Shown: positions 19,101 to 26,992 of the stretch, piece by piece
How the letters are laid out: each line of letters begins with the position of its first letter
How positions within the stretch are numbered: position 1 is the stretch's first letter
Assembly (NCBI GenBank): GCA_030680415.1
Contig: JAUXVE010000015.1
Location: 1 to 64,000, forward strand
Direction of reading: 5' to 3'
Source: Rubrivivax sp.
GTDB taxonomy: Bacteria; Pseudomonadota; Gammaproteobacteria; Burkholderiales; Burkholderiaceae_C
DNA length: 64,000 nucleotides
Made by a program: the position numbers and the translations under genes
The notes under the pieces: model-generated
Database searches by the model: none
Seen by the model: the letters and a program-made list of their open reading frames with translations, nothing else
What the model was told of the DNA's origin: nothing

Positions 19101-21963
19101 CCACATCGACCTCGTCAGGCAGATGGTGCAGGCGCACGCCTGGTGGCGTCTGAAGGGTCTGGCGGTCGACCTCGTGATCTGGAACGAGGAGCGCGACGTC
19201 TACCGCCAGCGGCTGCAGGAGCAGATCCTCGGGCTCATTGCCTCCGGCATCGAGGCGCACGTGATCGACCGCCCGGGCGGCATCTTCGTGCGCCACGCCG
19301 AGCAGATCGCCGGCGCGGACCGCGACCTGCTGCAGGCGGTGGCCCGCGTCATCATCGACGACCGGCAGGGATCGCTGCAGCAGCAGGTGTCGCGCAAGGC
19401 GATCGTGCCGCGGCGGGGCGCGCTGCTCGAGCCCACGCGCGCCGCCGAACTTGCGCGCTCCGGACCGCCACTGGTGGACCCGCGCGAGTTGCGCATGTAC
19501 AACGGCTTCGGTGGCTACTCTGCCGATGGACGCGAATACGTCATCGCGCCGCCCGCCGGGCAGCGCCCCCCGGCGCCCTGGGTCAACGTGCTGGCCAACC
19601 CGCGCTTCGGCACCGTGGTGTCCGAAGCGGGCAGCGCCTACACCTGGTGCGAGAACGCGCACGAGTTGCGCCTCACGCCGTGGCACAACGACCCCGTTTC
19701 CGACCTTGGTGGCGAGGTCATCTACCTGCGCGACGAAGAGAGCGGCCAGTTCTGGCACCCGACTTCGCTGCCCGCCACCGGCGACGAGCGCGACGAGCGC
19801 GACGCCGGCCCCTACCTGACGCGCCACGGCTTCGGCTACAGCGTGTTCGAGCACGACGCGGCGGGCATCCACAGCACGTTGACGGTCTTCGTGGCGATGG
19901 ACGCTGCGGTGAAGTTCTCGGTCCTCGAGCTGCGCAACGACAGTGGTCGCACACGCCAGCTGTCGGCCACCGGCTATGTCGAATGGGTGCTCGGCGACCA
20001 GAGGGCGAAGACCGGGCTGCACATCGGTACCGAGATCGCTGCCGACAACGCTGCGCTGTATGCCCGCAACCCGTTCAGCAACGACTTCGGCGACTGGGTC
20101 GGCTTCTTCGATGTCGACGAACGCGAGCGCCTGTTCAGCACCATCACCTGCGACCGCACCGAATTCATCGGCCGCAACGGGTCGCTGCGCAGCCCGGCCG
20201 CGTTGCGGCGCACGCGGCTGTCGGGCCGCACCGGTACCGCGCTGGACCCCTGCGCGGCGATCCAGGTGCCGTTCGAGCTGGCCCCCGGGCAGACGCGCGA
20301 GATCGTGTTCCGGCTCGGCATGGGCCGCAGCACCGACGAAGCGGACCAGCTGGTGCGCCGCTTCCGCGGCCACGACCCCATGCGCGAAGCGCTCGACACC
20401 GTGCACAGCCACTGGCAACACACGCTGGGTGCGGTGCAGGTGGACACGCCCGACCCGGCGCTGAACCTGCTGGCCAACGGCTGGCTCGTCTACCAGACGC
20501 TGGCCTGCCGCATGTGGGCGCGCAGCGGCTACTACCAGTCGGGCGGCGCCTACGGGTTCCGCGACCAGTTGCAGGACGCGACGGCGCTGGTGCACACGCG
20601 CCCGGCCCTGCTGCGCGAGCACCTGCTGCTCAGCGCCAGCCGGCAGTTCGTCGAGGGCGACGTGCAGCACTGGTGGCACCCGCCGTCGGGCCGCGGCGTG
20701 CGCACGCACATCTCCGACGACTACCTGTGGTTGCCGCTGGCGCTGTGCCGCTACGTGCACGCCACCAACGACACCGGCGTGCTGACCGAGAGCGTGCCCT
20801 TCCTGGACGGGCGGGCGGTGCCGCCGACCGACGAGTCCTACTACGACCTGCCGCTGCGCTCGGTGCATGCCGCCAGCCTGTACCAGCACGCGGTGCGCGC
20901 CGTCTTGCACGGCCTGCGCTTCGGCGCCCACGGCCTGCCGCTGATGGGCAGCGGCGACTGGAACGACGGCATGAACCAGGTCGGCCACCAGGGCCACGGT
21001 GAAAGCGTGTGGCTGGGCTTCTTCCTGTGCGAAGTGCTGCGCCAGTTTGCCGTGCTGGCGCGCCGCCATAGCGACGACGCCTTCGCCCGCCGGTGCGACG
21101 ACGAACGCACGCAACTGGCCGTCCGGCTCGAGGCCAGCGCGTGGGACGGCGACTGGTACCGCCGCGCCTACTTCGACGACGGCACGCCGCTGGGTTCGAA
21201 GGACAACGCCGAATGCCAGATCGATTCGATCGCGCAGAGCTGGGCCGTGCTGTCGGGCGTCGGCGACGCGCAGCGCGTCCAGCGGGCGATGGACGCGGTG
21301 GCGGCGCGGCTGGTGCGGCCCGAGGCCGGCCTGGTGCAGCTGCTCGACCCGCCGTTCGACCGCCGCGGCCCCAATCCCGGCTACATCGCCGGCTACGTGC
21401 CCGGCGTGCGCGAGAACGGCGGCCAGTACACGCACAGCGCGGTGTGGGCGGCGATGGCCTACGCCGCGCTCGGCGATGCGCCCCGCGCCTGGCAGCTGAT
21501 GGACCTCATCAACCCGCTGCACCACGGCCGCACGGCAGCCGAAGTGGCGGTCTACAAGGTCGAACCCTATGTCGTCGCGGCCGACGTCTACAGCGTGGCG
21601 CCGCACACCGGCCGCGGCGGCTGGAGCTGGTACACGGGTTCGGCCGGGTGGATGTACCGGCTGGTCATCGAGTCACTGCTGGGCCTTCAGCTCGAGGTCA
21701 ATGAGGACGGCGCCCTGCTGCACGTGCGCCCCTGCATTCCGGCCGACTGGCCGGGTTACACGGTCGCCTATCGTTTCCGCGACACCTTGTACCAGTTGCA
21801 GGTGGAGCCGGCGGACGTCGCCGAAGTGAGCGTCGACGGCGTCGTGCATGCAGGCAGCGCAGTTCCGCTGCTCGACGACGGCGGCACGCACGAAGCGCTC
21901 GTGCGCCTGGCGCGGCCGCGAACGCCAACTGCCGCGGCACCCGAAGTGGCGGCGATGAAGTGA
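13180..21963 (+). CDS. ndvB: Cyclic beta-1,2-glucan synthase (NdvB/Cgs type)
   Basis: About 2927 residues, the expected size for Cgs/NdvB. Two hydrophobic pairs near nucleotides 14460-14640 and 15770-15870 flank the GT84 glycosyltransferase domain. That domain carries LDTDTQLPRD (about 15130) and RRHRWIRGDWQ (about 15575). A glycoamylase-like domain follows, with GTFGYHEAIDYTPSRLP and VRSYMAHHQGMGLL (about 17740-17860). Two GH94 phosphorylase-like modules come next, and the second carries GSGDWNDGMNQVG (about 20950) with the general-acid Asp. The enzyme initiates, elongates, trims and cyclises osmoregulated beta-1,2-glucans at the inner membrane. GGAGG at 13162-13166 precedes a GTG at 13171 and an ATG at 13180; the ATG is used here, but the GTG is possible. 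No glucan exporter (ndvA) is in the window. Confidence 0.94.
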   Translation: MNRLWTLVRSWVGQPGPFGTLPGAAASADEAPLRAELFTADQMAQHGKSLAAAHELTFARARDRLLPRLAANEKVLVSVWARLMRNAQQQHRVTPAGEWLLDNFYLIEEEIRTAKRHLPPGYSRELPRLRGGPSAGLPRVYDLALQTVAHGDGRLSRGTLTRFVASYQSVKALKLGELWAIPIMLRLALIENLRRVAVRMAVASSEHELANVWADRMLEVVEKDPKGLILVIADMARSNPPLTGPFVAELARRLQGRSAALALPLTWVEQGLAESNLTVEQLVQLEAQHQATDQVSVSNSIGSLRTLGAMDWREFVESLSMVEQALQRDPADVYAYMDFATRDTYRHAVERLARTSPLPEADVATAAVDLAAATLAVGSAATSPQAHVGHYLIGAGQAALERVAQVRVSRWRRLCRAAARHPLRLYTGSIGVLTLLFSMGVVTWATHGLEGPFTAVPPGWWLLPVGATLLLAASQLAVTLTNWSASLLATPRLLPRMDYEFGIPPEMRTLVVVPTMLGSEQGIEDLAEQLEVRFLANRDAHLHFGLLTDFHDAASATVADDDKLLRLATAKIEALNSKYDAPGNGARFFLFHRPRLWNASERVWMGYERKRGKLADLNALLRGRASAGPGERFSLIVGDPSPLREVRYVITLDTDTQLPRDVASQFVATMAHPLNRPRLGGAPEAPRVVGGYGILQPRVGLSLPGANRSHYARLFGGDFGIDPYTRAVSDVYQDLFGEGSFVGKGIYDVDAFEHVLGDRLPENRVLSHDLLEGCYARCGLVSDMQVVEDPPARYDADVSRRHRWIRGDWQVIGWLMPRLRVPVAELAADGSTSKRLVWLKNPLSALSRLKIADNLRRSLTPAALSVLFLLGWSVLEPPWVWTLAGVAILFVPPLAALLVDLLRKPQALRLRQHLASVVPATGRQLGQATLSLACLPYEAAFSLDAVARTVARLWFTRRRLLEWQSSSEVARRVAAEGEAGLLGTLKRMWIGPTLALTTFVALATYRPLTLAFATPVLALWLLSPLIVWWISRPLQRPLPTLNAEQTLFLRLLSRRTWAFFETYVGPADHFLPPDNVQEHPVERIARRTSPTNIGLSLLSSLAAYDFGYLTLGQLIERTNATLNTMDRLQRYEGHFLNWYDTQTLQPLVPAYVSTVDSGNLAGHLLTLRAGLHLLADELPQPARLFDGLSDTAGLLEEASGNAPRGSALARFTALLNQALVRPPQTPAALGRAFDALAGCAADVVDEVAAAPPPGTVAGMPDDADAKAHADALHWANALRAQCAAAVAELRLLSPDHLAPGPAADAAAGWNGAALRDRSAALRGLADRSGDLARKEYGFLYDPARHLMAIGYNVDEHRRDSGYYDLLASEVRLTSFTAIAQGQVPQANWFALGRLLTTVNGDALLLSWSGSMFEYLMPMLVMPSYDNTLLHQTMRTAVDCQIRYGRQRGVPWGMSESGYNATDAHLNYQYRAFGVPGLGLKRGLAEDLVVAPYASMMALMIEPRAAVQNLQRLADEGLAGTFGYHEAIDYTPSRLPRGQASAIVRSYMAHHQGMGLLALAYLLLEQPMQRRFQADPAFQATLLLLQERVPKALPFHAHTADRAEMRTGLGAAEPPLHLIKTADTPAPEVQLLSNGRYHVMLTNAGGGVSRWKDLAVTRWREDPTCDESGSFCYLRDTETGTFWSTTHQPTQWKPDSYEAIFSEGRAEFRRRDQGIDAYTEIVVSPEDDIELRRLRITNRGRTRRSIEVTSYAELVIAPAPADAQHPAFSKLFVQTEWLAEPAALLCTRRPRSADEQPPHMLHLLTVHGAQAGAVSHETDRARFIGRGRSLHAPQALREGGPLSGSAGSVLDPVAATRRVITLEPEQTAIIDIVYGMADTRDACLALAHKYVDRRLADRVFDLAWTHSQVILRQINASESDAQLYARLASAVVYAQPTLRADAQTLLRNRRSQSGLWGYAISGDLPIVLLRVSEAAHIDLVRQMVQAHAWWRLKGLAVDLVIWNEERDVYRQRLQEQILGLIASGIEAHVIDRPGGIFVRHAEQIAGADRDLLQAVARVIIDDRQGSLQQQVSRKAIVPRRGALLEPTRAAELARSGPPLVDPRELRMYNGFGGYSADGREYVIAPPAGQRPPAPWVNVLANPRFGTVVSEAGSAYTWCENAHELRLTPWHNDPVSDLGGEVIYLRDEESGQFWHPTSLPATGDERDERDAGPYLTRHGFGYSVFEHDAAGIHSTLTVFVAMDAAVKFSVLELRNDSGRTRQLSATGYVEWVLGDQRAKTGLHIGTEIAADNAALYARNPFSNDFGDWVGFFDVDERERLFSTITCDRTEFIGRNGSLRSPAALRRTRLSGRTGTALDPCAAIQVPFELAPGQTREIVFRLGMGRSTDEADQLVRRFRGHDPMREALDTVHSHWQHTLGAVQVDTPDPALNLLANGWLVYQTLACRMWARSGYYQSGGAYGFRDQLQDATALVHTRPALLREHLLLSASRQFVEGDVQHWWHPPSGRGVRTHISDDYLWLPLALCRYVHATNDTGVLTESVPFLDGRAVPPTDESYYDLPLRSVHAASLYQHAVRAVLHGLRFGAHGLPLMGSGDWNDGMNQVGHQGHGESVWLGFFLCEVLRQFAVLARRHSDDAFARRCDDERTQLAVRLEASAWDGDWYRRAYFDDGTPLGSKDNAECQIDSIAQSWAVLSGVGDAQRVQRAMDAVAARLVRPEAGLVQLLDPPFDRRGPNPGYIAGYVPGVRENGGQYTHSAVWAAMAYAALGDAPRAWQLMDLINPLHHGRTAAEVAVYKVEPYVVAADVYSVAPHTGRGGWSWYTGSAGWMYRLVIESLLGLQLEVNEDGALLHVRPCIPADWPGYTVAYRFRDTLYQLQVEPADVAEVSVDGVVHAGSAVPLLDDGGTHEALVRLARPRTPTAAAPEVAAMK

Positions 21964-22099
21964 CGCCGCCGCCGGGGAAGCAGCCTGGCGGCCCCTCGTC
22001 CATCCAAGGGCCAGCCGCAATGAGCCAACCGAGGGCCGCGAATCAAGGCACGCCACGGGCCCGTGACTTGTGCGTTGCCGAACAGATTCGCCGGTGCGC

Positions 22100-22113
22100 T
22101 TGATCAGGCTCAA
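22100..22113 (+). promoter_or_regulatory. Crp/Fnr-type site upstream of the Crp-like gene
   Basis: TTGATCAGGCTCAA is a TTGA-N6-TCAA dyad, the half-site arrangement recognised by Crp/Fnr proteins. It is centred about 68 bases before the ATG at 22175. TAGAAG at 22136-22141 could be the -10 element. The same 13 bases, TGATCAGGCTCAA, recur upstream of csbD at 22992-23004. Confidence 0.5.
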
Positions 22114-22174
22114 CGTGGATGCGGTGCGCCACCAGTAGAAGGTACATGTTCCGATCAGTGGAGTTGCCTTGCCG

Positions 22175-22894
22175 ATGGCCCTTTGCACGCACCCGAGGAG
22201 TAACCATCTCCTGGCCGCGCTGCCGGAAGCGGAGTGGCAACGTTGGCTGCCGTGGCTCGAGCGGGTCGATCTCGCGCTCGGCTAGGTGCTGTACGAACCG
22301 GGCTGCAGGCCGAGTCACGTGTACTTCCCCACCACGGCCATCGTCTCGCTGCTCTATGTGACGGAAGCAGGAGAGTCGACCGAGATCGCGGTCGTCGGCA
22401 ACGAAGGCATCGTGGGCGTCGCGGTGTTCATGGGCGGCGAGCCCTCGCCGAGCCGTGCCGTGGTGCAAAGCGCCGGCAGCGCCTATCGCATGAGTGCACA
22501 ACGCCTCAAGGACGCGTTCGACCGTTCCAGGCCGGTGATGCATCTGTTGCTGCGTTACTTGCAGGCGATGATTGCGCAGACGGCGCAAACGGCGGTGTGC
22601 AATCGACTCCACTCGCTCGACCAGCGGCTGTGCTGCTGGCTGCTGCTGGTTCTGGATCGTCTGCGGGGCAGTGAACTGGTGATGACGCAGGAACTCATCG
22701 CCAGCAATCTGGGCGTACGCCGCGAAGGCGTGACAGAAGGCGCGCTCAAGCTGCAAAGGCTCGGGCTTATCAGCTATTCGCGGGGCCACATCCGGGTCCT
22801 CGACCGGCGCGGTCTCGAGAATCGCAGCTGCGAGTGCTACGCGGTAGTCCGCAAGGAATACGAGCGGCTGTTGCCCGAAGAGGTTGCAGCGTAG
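22175..22894 (+). pseudogene. Crp/Fnr-like regulator interrupted by an in-frame amber codon
   Basis: Read through, the frame encodes 239 residues: a cyclic-nucleotide-binding-like beta-roll at about 10-130 and a winged helix near 165-215 (ELIASNLGVRREGVTEGALKL). Codon 37 is TAG (22283-22285), lying between VDLALG and VLYEPGCRPSH, where the family commonly has Gln. A single C-to-T change from CAG would produce it. The next codon is GTG at 22286, from which a 202-residue product lacking the first strand could be made by re-initiation. So the gene is either inactivated, translated from the internal GTG, or affected by a base error. The conserved frame downstream argues for a recent event. Confidence 0.75.
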
Positions 22895-22990
22895 CCGGCC
22901 CGGCCGTATCAGGCGGGCGAACCGAAGGGCGAACCGACGCCTGCGGCCATCGCCCCGCGAGCACAGCCCAGACCGTGAACAGCGGTCATG

Positions 22991-23004
22991 ATGATCAGGC
23001 TCAA
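22991..23004 (+). promoter_or_regulatory. Crp/Fnr-type site upstream of csbD
   Basis: ATGATCAGGCTCAA shares 13 consecutive bases with the site at 22101-22113. Its core is TGA-N6-TCA. It is centred about 92 bases before the csbD start. Two identical non-coding sites in front of the regulator gene and its neighbour suggest that the regulator controls both. Confidence 0.5.
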
Positions 23005-23089
23005 CATGGGCAGCCGAAAGCCGTTTGAACATCTTCATGGGTGGCACAGTTGCCGTCCATGTCTTTCAACCACGCACTGAGGTGAATTC

Positions 23090-23275
23090 ATGAACAAGGA
23101 TCAAGTCAAGGGTGCCCTCAAGGAAGCAGCAGGCAAGGTACAGCAGAAGACTGGCGCGATAGTCGGCAGCTCATCGCAGGAGGCCAAGGGCCTGGCGAAG
23201 AAGATCGAAGGCAAGGTGCAGCAGAAGGTCGGCGACGCGAAGGAAGCCCTGAAAGACGCCCGAAACAAGGTTTGA
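23090..23275 (+). CDS. CsbD-family stress-response protein
   Basis: 61 residues, highly charged and helical. It contains the repeated family motif KGALKEAAGKVQQKTG, then a second half KKIEGKVQQKVGDAKEAL that mirrors it. CsbD proteins are abundant small stress proteins in many bacteria; their molecular role is unknown. GAGGTG precedes the ATG at normal spacing. The upstream Crp/Fnr-like site suggests induction by the neighbouring regulator or by a relative of it. Confidence 0.92.
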   Translation: MNKDQVKGALKEAAGKVQQKTGAIVGSSSQEAKGLAKKIEGKVQQKVGDAKEALKDARNKV

Positions 23276-23379
23276 TCACCGGCGCCGGCTGGCGATGGGC
23301 GAGGCCTGCAGCCGTGTGGGCCTGTTCTTCCCTTCGAATGCCGCGTTCCTGAGGCTGAGCGCGATCATGCGCGCCACCA

Positions 23380-23712
23380 TTGGGCATCCACCACTCGCGC
23401 GCGTCCGATCTGGTGCGCCCCGACCATCTCGTGACGAATCCCGCGGTCCCGGTCACGACAAATCGCGATCTGTTCGGCAACGCGTGCAGCCGCGTACTGG
23501 CGCCGCAGGGCCGGTTCGTTCTCAACGCCCGGTTCGAGGCCTATCTCGGCGACCGCTGGTACACCTTCGACGCGCGCAACAACACGCCGCGGATCGGTCG
23601 AGTGCTGATTGCTCGTGGGCGCGACGCCTGCGACGTCGCGCTGACCAGCACCTTCGGCCCGAACACGCTCGAGGGGTTCAAGGTTTGGGCCGACGAGGTC
23701 ACGGGGTCGTGA
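23380..23712 (+). pseudogene. Transglutaminase-like remnant with the catalytic core deleted
   Basis: Two conserved pieces of bacterial transglutaminase-like proteins are joined directly. The first (HHSRASDLV, then PVTTNRDLFGNACSRVLAPQ) is from the N-terminal Bact_transglu_N domain. The second (EAYLGDRWYTFDARNNTPR, then DVALTSTFGPNTLEGFKVW) is from the C-terminal end. The segment between them, which holds the catalytic Cys and His, is missing, although the reading frame continues. The start at 23380 is a TTG without a clear ribosome-binding site. It is almost certainly non-functional. With the next remnant it marks a former Anbu-type locus. Confidence 0.75.
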
Positions 23713-23739
23713 GTGTCGGCGCGTCTGCGACCTCGCTTC

Positions 23740-24378
23740 GGTTGTCGGCAAGATGACGGTGTTCCGGAACGTACGGGCGACCGCGTGCTGGCGCTGCTCA
23801 ACTCCGGCGGCCTGGCCGCCACCCAGGCCGTGATCAACGTGCTGCGCAAGCGTGCCGCCGCCGAGCCTGCCCCACATCCGGACGGTTGCCTCGATGTTCG
23901 ACGTGGCCAATCTGGTGGCCGACGCGATGTGCAACATCGAACACAGTCACGACCCGTTTCTCGGCGGTGGAGGCCCGAAGTTCAATGCCTCGTTCATCCT
24001 TGGCGGCCAGATCGCCGGCGAAGACACGCGGCTCTCTCGCATCTACGTGGAGGGCAACTTCATCGGGGCCGGCACGGACACGAACCTTCTGCAGAGCGGA
24101 GAGGCCACGTACGGCAAGCCCATCCTCGACTTGGCGGTGACCCGAGCGCGACCCTGGACGACGCGACCAAGTGTGTGCTGGTCTCGTTCGATTCGACGAT
24201 GCTCAGCAACCTTTCCGTTGGCATGCCGATCGACCTTCTGTGCTACGCGAGAGACAGCTTGAAGGTCACGATGACGCGACGCTTCGACACCGGGGATGCC
24301 TACTTCGAGTCCCTCAAGCAGCAGTGGATCGCCGGCACGCGAAAGGTCTTTCGCGAGCTGCCACCGCTGGCGTTGTAG
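23740..24378 (+). pseudogene. Anbu/proteasome-type protease remnant with several frameshifts
   Basis: Consecutive pieces of one protein occur in changing frames: KMTVF at about 23750, ERTGDRVLALLNSGGLAATQ from about 23770, then FNASFILGGQIAGEDTRL and KPILDLAV (about 23975-24140). The last piece, from about 24150 to the stop, includes DDATKCVLVSFDSTMLSNL, VGMPIDLLCYARDSL and the closing FRELPPLAL. Together they match the bacterial proteasome-like family often called Anbu. The N-terminal part with the nucleophile is missing, and at least three frame changes are needed, so it is a pseudogene. Anbu genes are known to sit beside transglutaminase-like, ATP-grasp and alpha-E genes; the first of these precedes it here, also decayed. 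Confidence 0.75.
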
Positions 24379-24498
24379 CGCCGCACGAGGCGCGTGCGCG
24401 GAAGCGATGCAAGGCCGACGCCGCGCCCTGGCAGAGGCCGTGGCAGCGCAGGCGAAACCCAGGCCAGCGTTGCGCAAATTCCGCCAGGCAGGCCCGGC

Positions 24499-26607
24499 CT
24501 ACCGTTTTTGCTTGTGGTCTTCCTCGTCGCGCTTGCGCTCGTCACCGTCGATCTGCCTGTCGCTCGGCTTGCTCGCCGCACGGCTGGGTTCGTGAGCACG
24601 TTGCACCGCCGCTGGTGCCGGTTGCGGTGGTGGCAGGTTGGGCGCAGCAACAGTCGGGCCTGGTTCGGCTTGCTTTGCGGCGGAGGTGGCAGGACCGGGC
24701 TGCACCCGTTGCGCCGGCGGCCTTGCGACCGGCGCAGACGGAGCGGCCGGTGGGGGTGGTGCAACCTTTGGCGACACTGCGCTTCGTGATGGTGCCCGCG
24801 GCGTCGCGACAGGTGGTTCGCGCTGTTGCGCCTTGCCACGTTCGTCTGACATTCCGCGTTCCGTCTGCGGCTTTGCCGCTGTTGCCGGCGGAGCGACTTG
24901 CGGTGGTGCGGCCGGCGCCGCGACAGCTGGTTCGCGCCGTTCGGTCTGGCCACGTTGATCAGCCCTTGCGCGTTCCGTTTCCGGCTTAGCCGCTATTGCC
25001 GGCGGAGCAGCTTGCGGTGGTGCGGGCGACGTGGCTTTCGCTGGCGGTGGCACCCTGACCCGAGGCGCCTCCTGCGTCGGTGCGACGATCTTGACCACAG
25101 GCGCCGGCACCGCCGCTTGGGGCTTCAGTGCCTTGCGTGCAGCGTCGTCGAGCGGTGTGCCCGGCGTGGCAGCCAGTTGCTGGTGTTGCGCCGCGAATCC
25201 GACGTGAGCGGCAGGCGGGGCTGTACGCGCAACGACGGGTCTCTCGAACACACGCGCCGGCGGCTTGTCGCCATGGCTGGCGGCACCACGGACGCTTTGC
25301 TCAGTCGGAGCGACGGGCGGAGCGGCCGCCACCGTGCGGCTGGCGATCGTTTCGTGGGGTACCCGCACCGCAGCCCTGGACACGGGTTGCGACTGCACGA
25401 ACGCCGTCGTCGGCACCGCAACCACGGCGCCTGGCACTTGCCGGTTGGCGTACACGATGTTGGTCACGTTCACGTTGTTGTAGACGTTGTTGATGACGGT
25501 GTTGTTGACGATCGTGTTGCTTCGATTGACGTTCTCGAAATAGCCGCGGCTCACCGCGTAGGACGGTCGATAGACTTCGCGTGGCCCGAGCGGGAACCAT
25601 GCCACTGCACCGACATTGCCGCTGGAGATCGTCAGCTGGAAGTTGGCGCCGCCCACGAACACCACCAGGGCCGGCGCGTAGTAGGCCCGGCTGCTCACGG
25701 GTCCCGGGACCCAAGCCCAGGTTCCACCGAGATTCGCCCAGCGGCCGTAGTGGGACACGGCAAAACCCCAGGGTGCGTCATCCACCCACGTCCAGCCCCA
25801 GGGGTCGACCCATGCCCAATGGCCGTCGCGATAAGGCGCCCAACCGGCGGCCACACGATTCGGGACCCAGACATATCCGTAGGTCGCATCGTTGCGCCAG
25901 GTGCCGTTCGCATCGAGGTCCTGATAGCCGATCACGTCCTGCGAGACATAGCGGGCAGAACGCGAACTGTCGAACGCGCGGTCGCGATCGCTGGCCCAGC
26001 GATCGAATTCGTCCAGGCTTGGAGCGTCGACGACCGGGTACCCGCGCAGGTCGACCCCCGTGAAGCGATACGGTTGCTGCGCATCGATGACGTACGACGT
26101 GTTTTCGCCGTACACCTCACCTTCGCCTTTGCGCACCACGATGGTCGTCGCATCGCCGTCGGGTTCCACGTCGATCCGGTACTCGCCGGGACGCCGAAGA
26201 ATGAAAGCGAGATTGGGCGTGTCGACCTCGAACACCTGACCTGGCTCGAGACGACGTACGCGGACGTTCAACGTGCCCTGCGTCAATTGCAGCTGGGCGA
26301 TGCGGTCATCGAGGTTCAGAATGGAGATGCCGGTATCGGCGTTCATGCGAATCATCGCGCCGCCGACCTGGATTTCGGCCCGTGCGCGCGAATCCGACCA
26401 CAGGCGGTCCCCCGTGCTCAACGGCCGATTGATCGTGGCCTGTACCCAATCGTCCTCGCCGGCGGGTGAGAAGCTGACCGCGCCGGCGGTATAGCCCAGT
26501 CGCGCGACGCGCGACGGCGGGTCCGCACCGGCCCAGCCACAGAAGGCCAGGATCGCGACGCCAATCAGGATGGAGAGAATCCCATGATGCGTGGCTTGTA
26601 TGTGCAT
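24499..26607 (-). CDS. Secreted FecR-domain/DUF6600-type protein with YXWVP repeats
   Basis: 702 residues. A signal peptide at 1-30 (ILIGVAILAFCGWAGA) is followed by a FecR-like domain at about 35-165 (GDRLWSDSRARAEIQVG, then LNVRVRRLEPGQVFEVDTP). Next comes a Trp/Tyr-rich region at 230-330 with repeated units such as YGYVWVPNRVAAGWAPYRDG, HWAWVDPWGWTWVDDAPWG and TWAWVPGPV. The last 250 residues are Pro/Ala-rich and low complexity, and include two tandem 38-residue repeats. The family is exported and probably envelope-associated, but its function is unknown. It lies in a lower-GC stretch of the window. GGAG precedes the ATG by five bases. Confidence 0.82.
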   Translation of the reverse strand: MHIQATHHGILSILIGVAILAFCGWAGADPPSRVARLGYTAGAVSFSPAGEDDWVQATINRPLSTGDRLWSDSRARAEIQVGGAMIRMNADTGISILNLDDRIAQLQLTQGTLNVRVRRLEPGQVFEVDTPNLAFILRRPGEYRIDVEPDGDATTIVVRKGEGEVYGENTSYVIDAQQPYRFTGVDLRGYPVVDAPSLDEFDRWASDRDRAFDSSRSARYVSQDVIGYQDLDANGTWRNDATYGYVWVPNRVAAGWAPYRDGHWAWVDPWGWTWVDDAPWGFAVSHYGRWANLGGTWAWVPGPVSSRAYYAPALVVFVGGANFQLTISSGNVGAVAWFPLGPREVYRPSYAVSRGYFENVNRSNTIVNNTVINNVYNNVNVTNIVYANRQVPGAVVAVPTTAFVQSQPVSRAAVRVPHETIASRTVAAAPPVAPTEQSVRGAASHGDKPPARVFERPVVARTAPPAAHVGFAAQHQQLAATPGTPLDDAARKALKPQAAVPAPVVKIVAPTQEAPRVRVPPPAKATSPAPPQAAPPAIAAKPETERARADQRGQTERREPAVAAPAAPPQVAPPATAAKPQTERGMSDERGKAQQREPPVATPRAPSRSAVSPKVAPPPPAAPSAPVARPPAQRVQPGPATSAAKQAEPGPTVAAPNLPPPQPAPAAVQRAHEPSRAASKPSDRQIDGDERKRDEEDHKQKR

Positions 26608-26992
26608 GACGACTCCAGACTCGACCGAACCGACGGCATGATCCCGCTTACACGATCATGAAGAACATACGGACGCTCTGGCTCGCCGTCTGTTCGGTAG
26701 GGCACCGATGCGGTTCGACTAGACAAGGATGACCGACGCTCGCAACCCCGGCCATCGCCCACTCTGATCCCGCATCCCCCGGTCGTGTCGGCCACTTCCG
26801 CGGCGGTCATTGACGAGTGGCCACGCGATCGTCGCCGACGACGTGCTCCTCATCCCGGAGGCGGCCCTGGATGAACGCCGTGGCATTCAGCGGCAACGCC
26901 ACGCAGCGCCCAGGTGCCCTGCGACGCCAGGACCTTGACGGCCACCATCACCCGGAACAAGCCGCGGCGCGGCTGCTACAGGCGCAGCAGCT
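26608..26992. other. Gene-free interval
   Basis: About 385 bases between the divergently oriented upstream side of the FecR-type gene and the 3-prime end of the MetE-like gene. Short open frames on both strands carry no recognisable motif. The part next to 26607 must hold the promoter of the FecR-type gene, but no convincing -35/-10 pair was identified. Confidence 0.4.

Noticed and set aside
13426-21606. A 2726-residue open frame on the minus strand opposite the glucan synthase gene
   Set aside because: It is the antisense shadow of a very GC-rich gene. The plus-strand protein has recognisable domains throughout, whereas the minus-strand one has only compositional Arg/Gln/His runs.
26608-26992. 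SAM or cobalamin riboswitch linked to the MetE-like gene
   Set aside because: This interval is downstream of that gene, and the upstream region (28019-28150) shows no conserved riboswitch core such as a B12 box.
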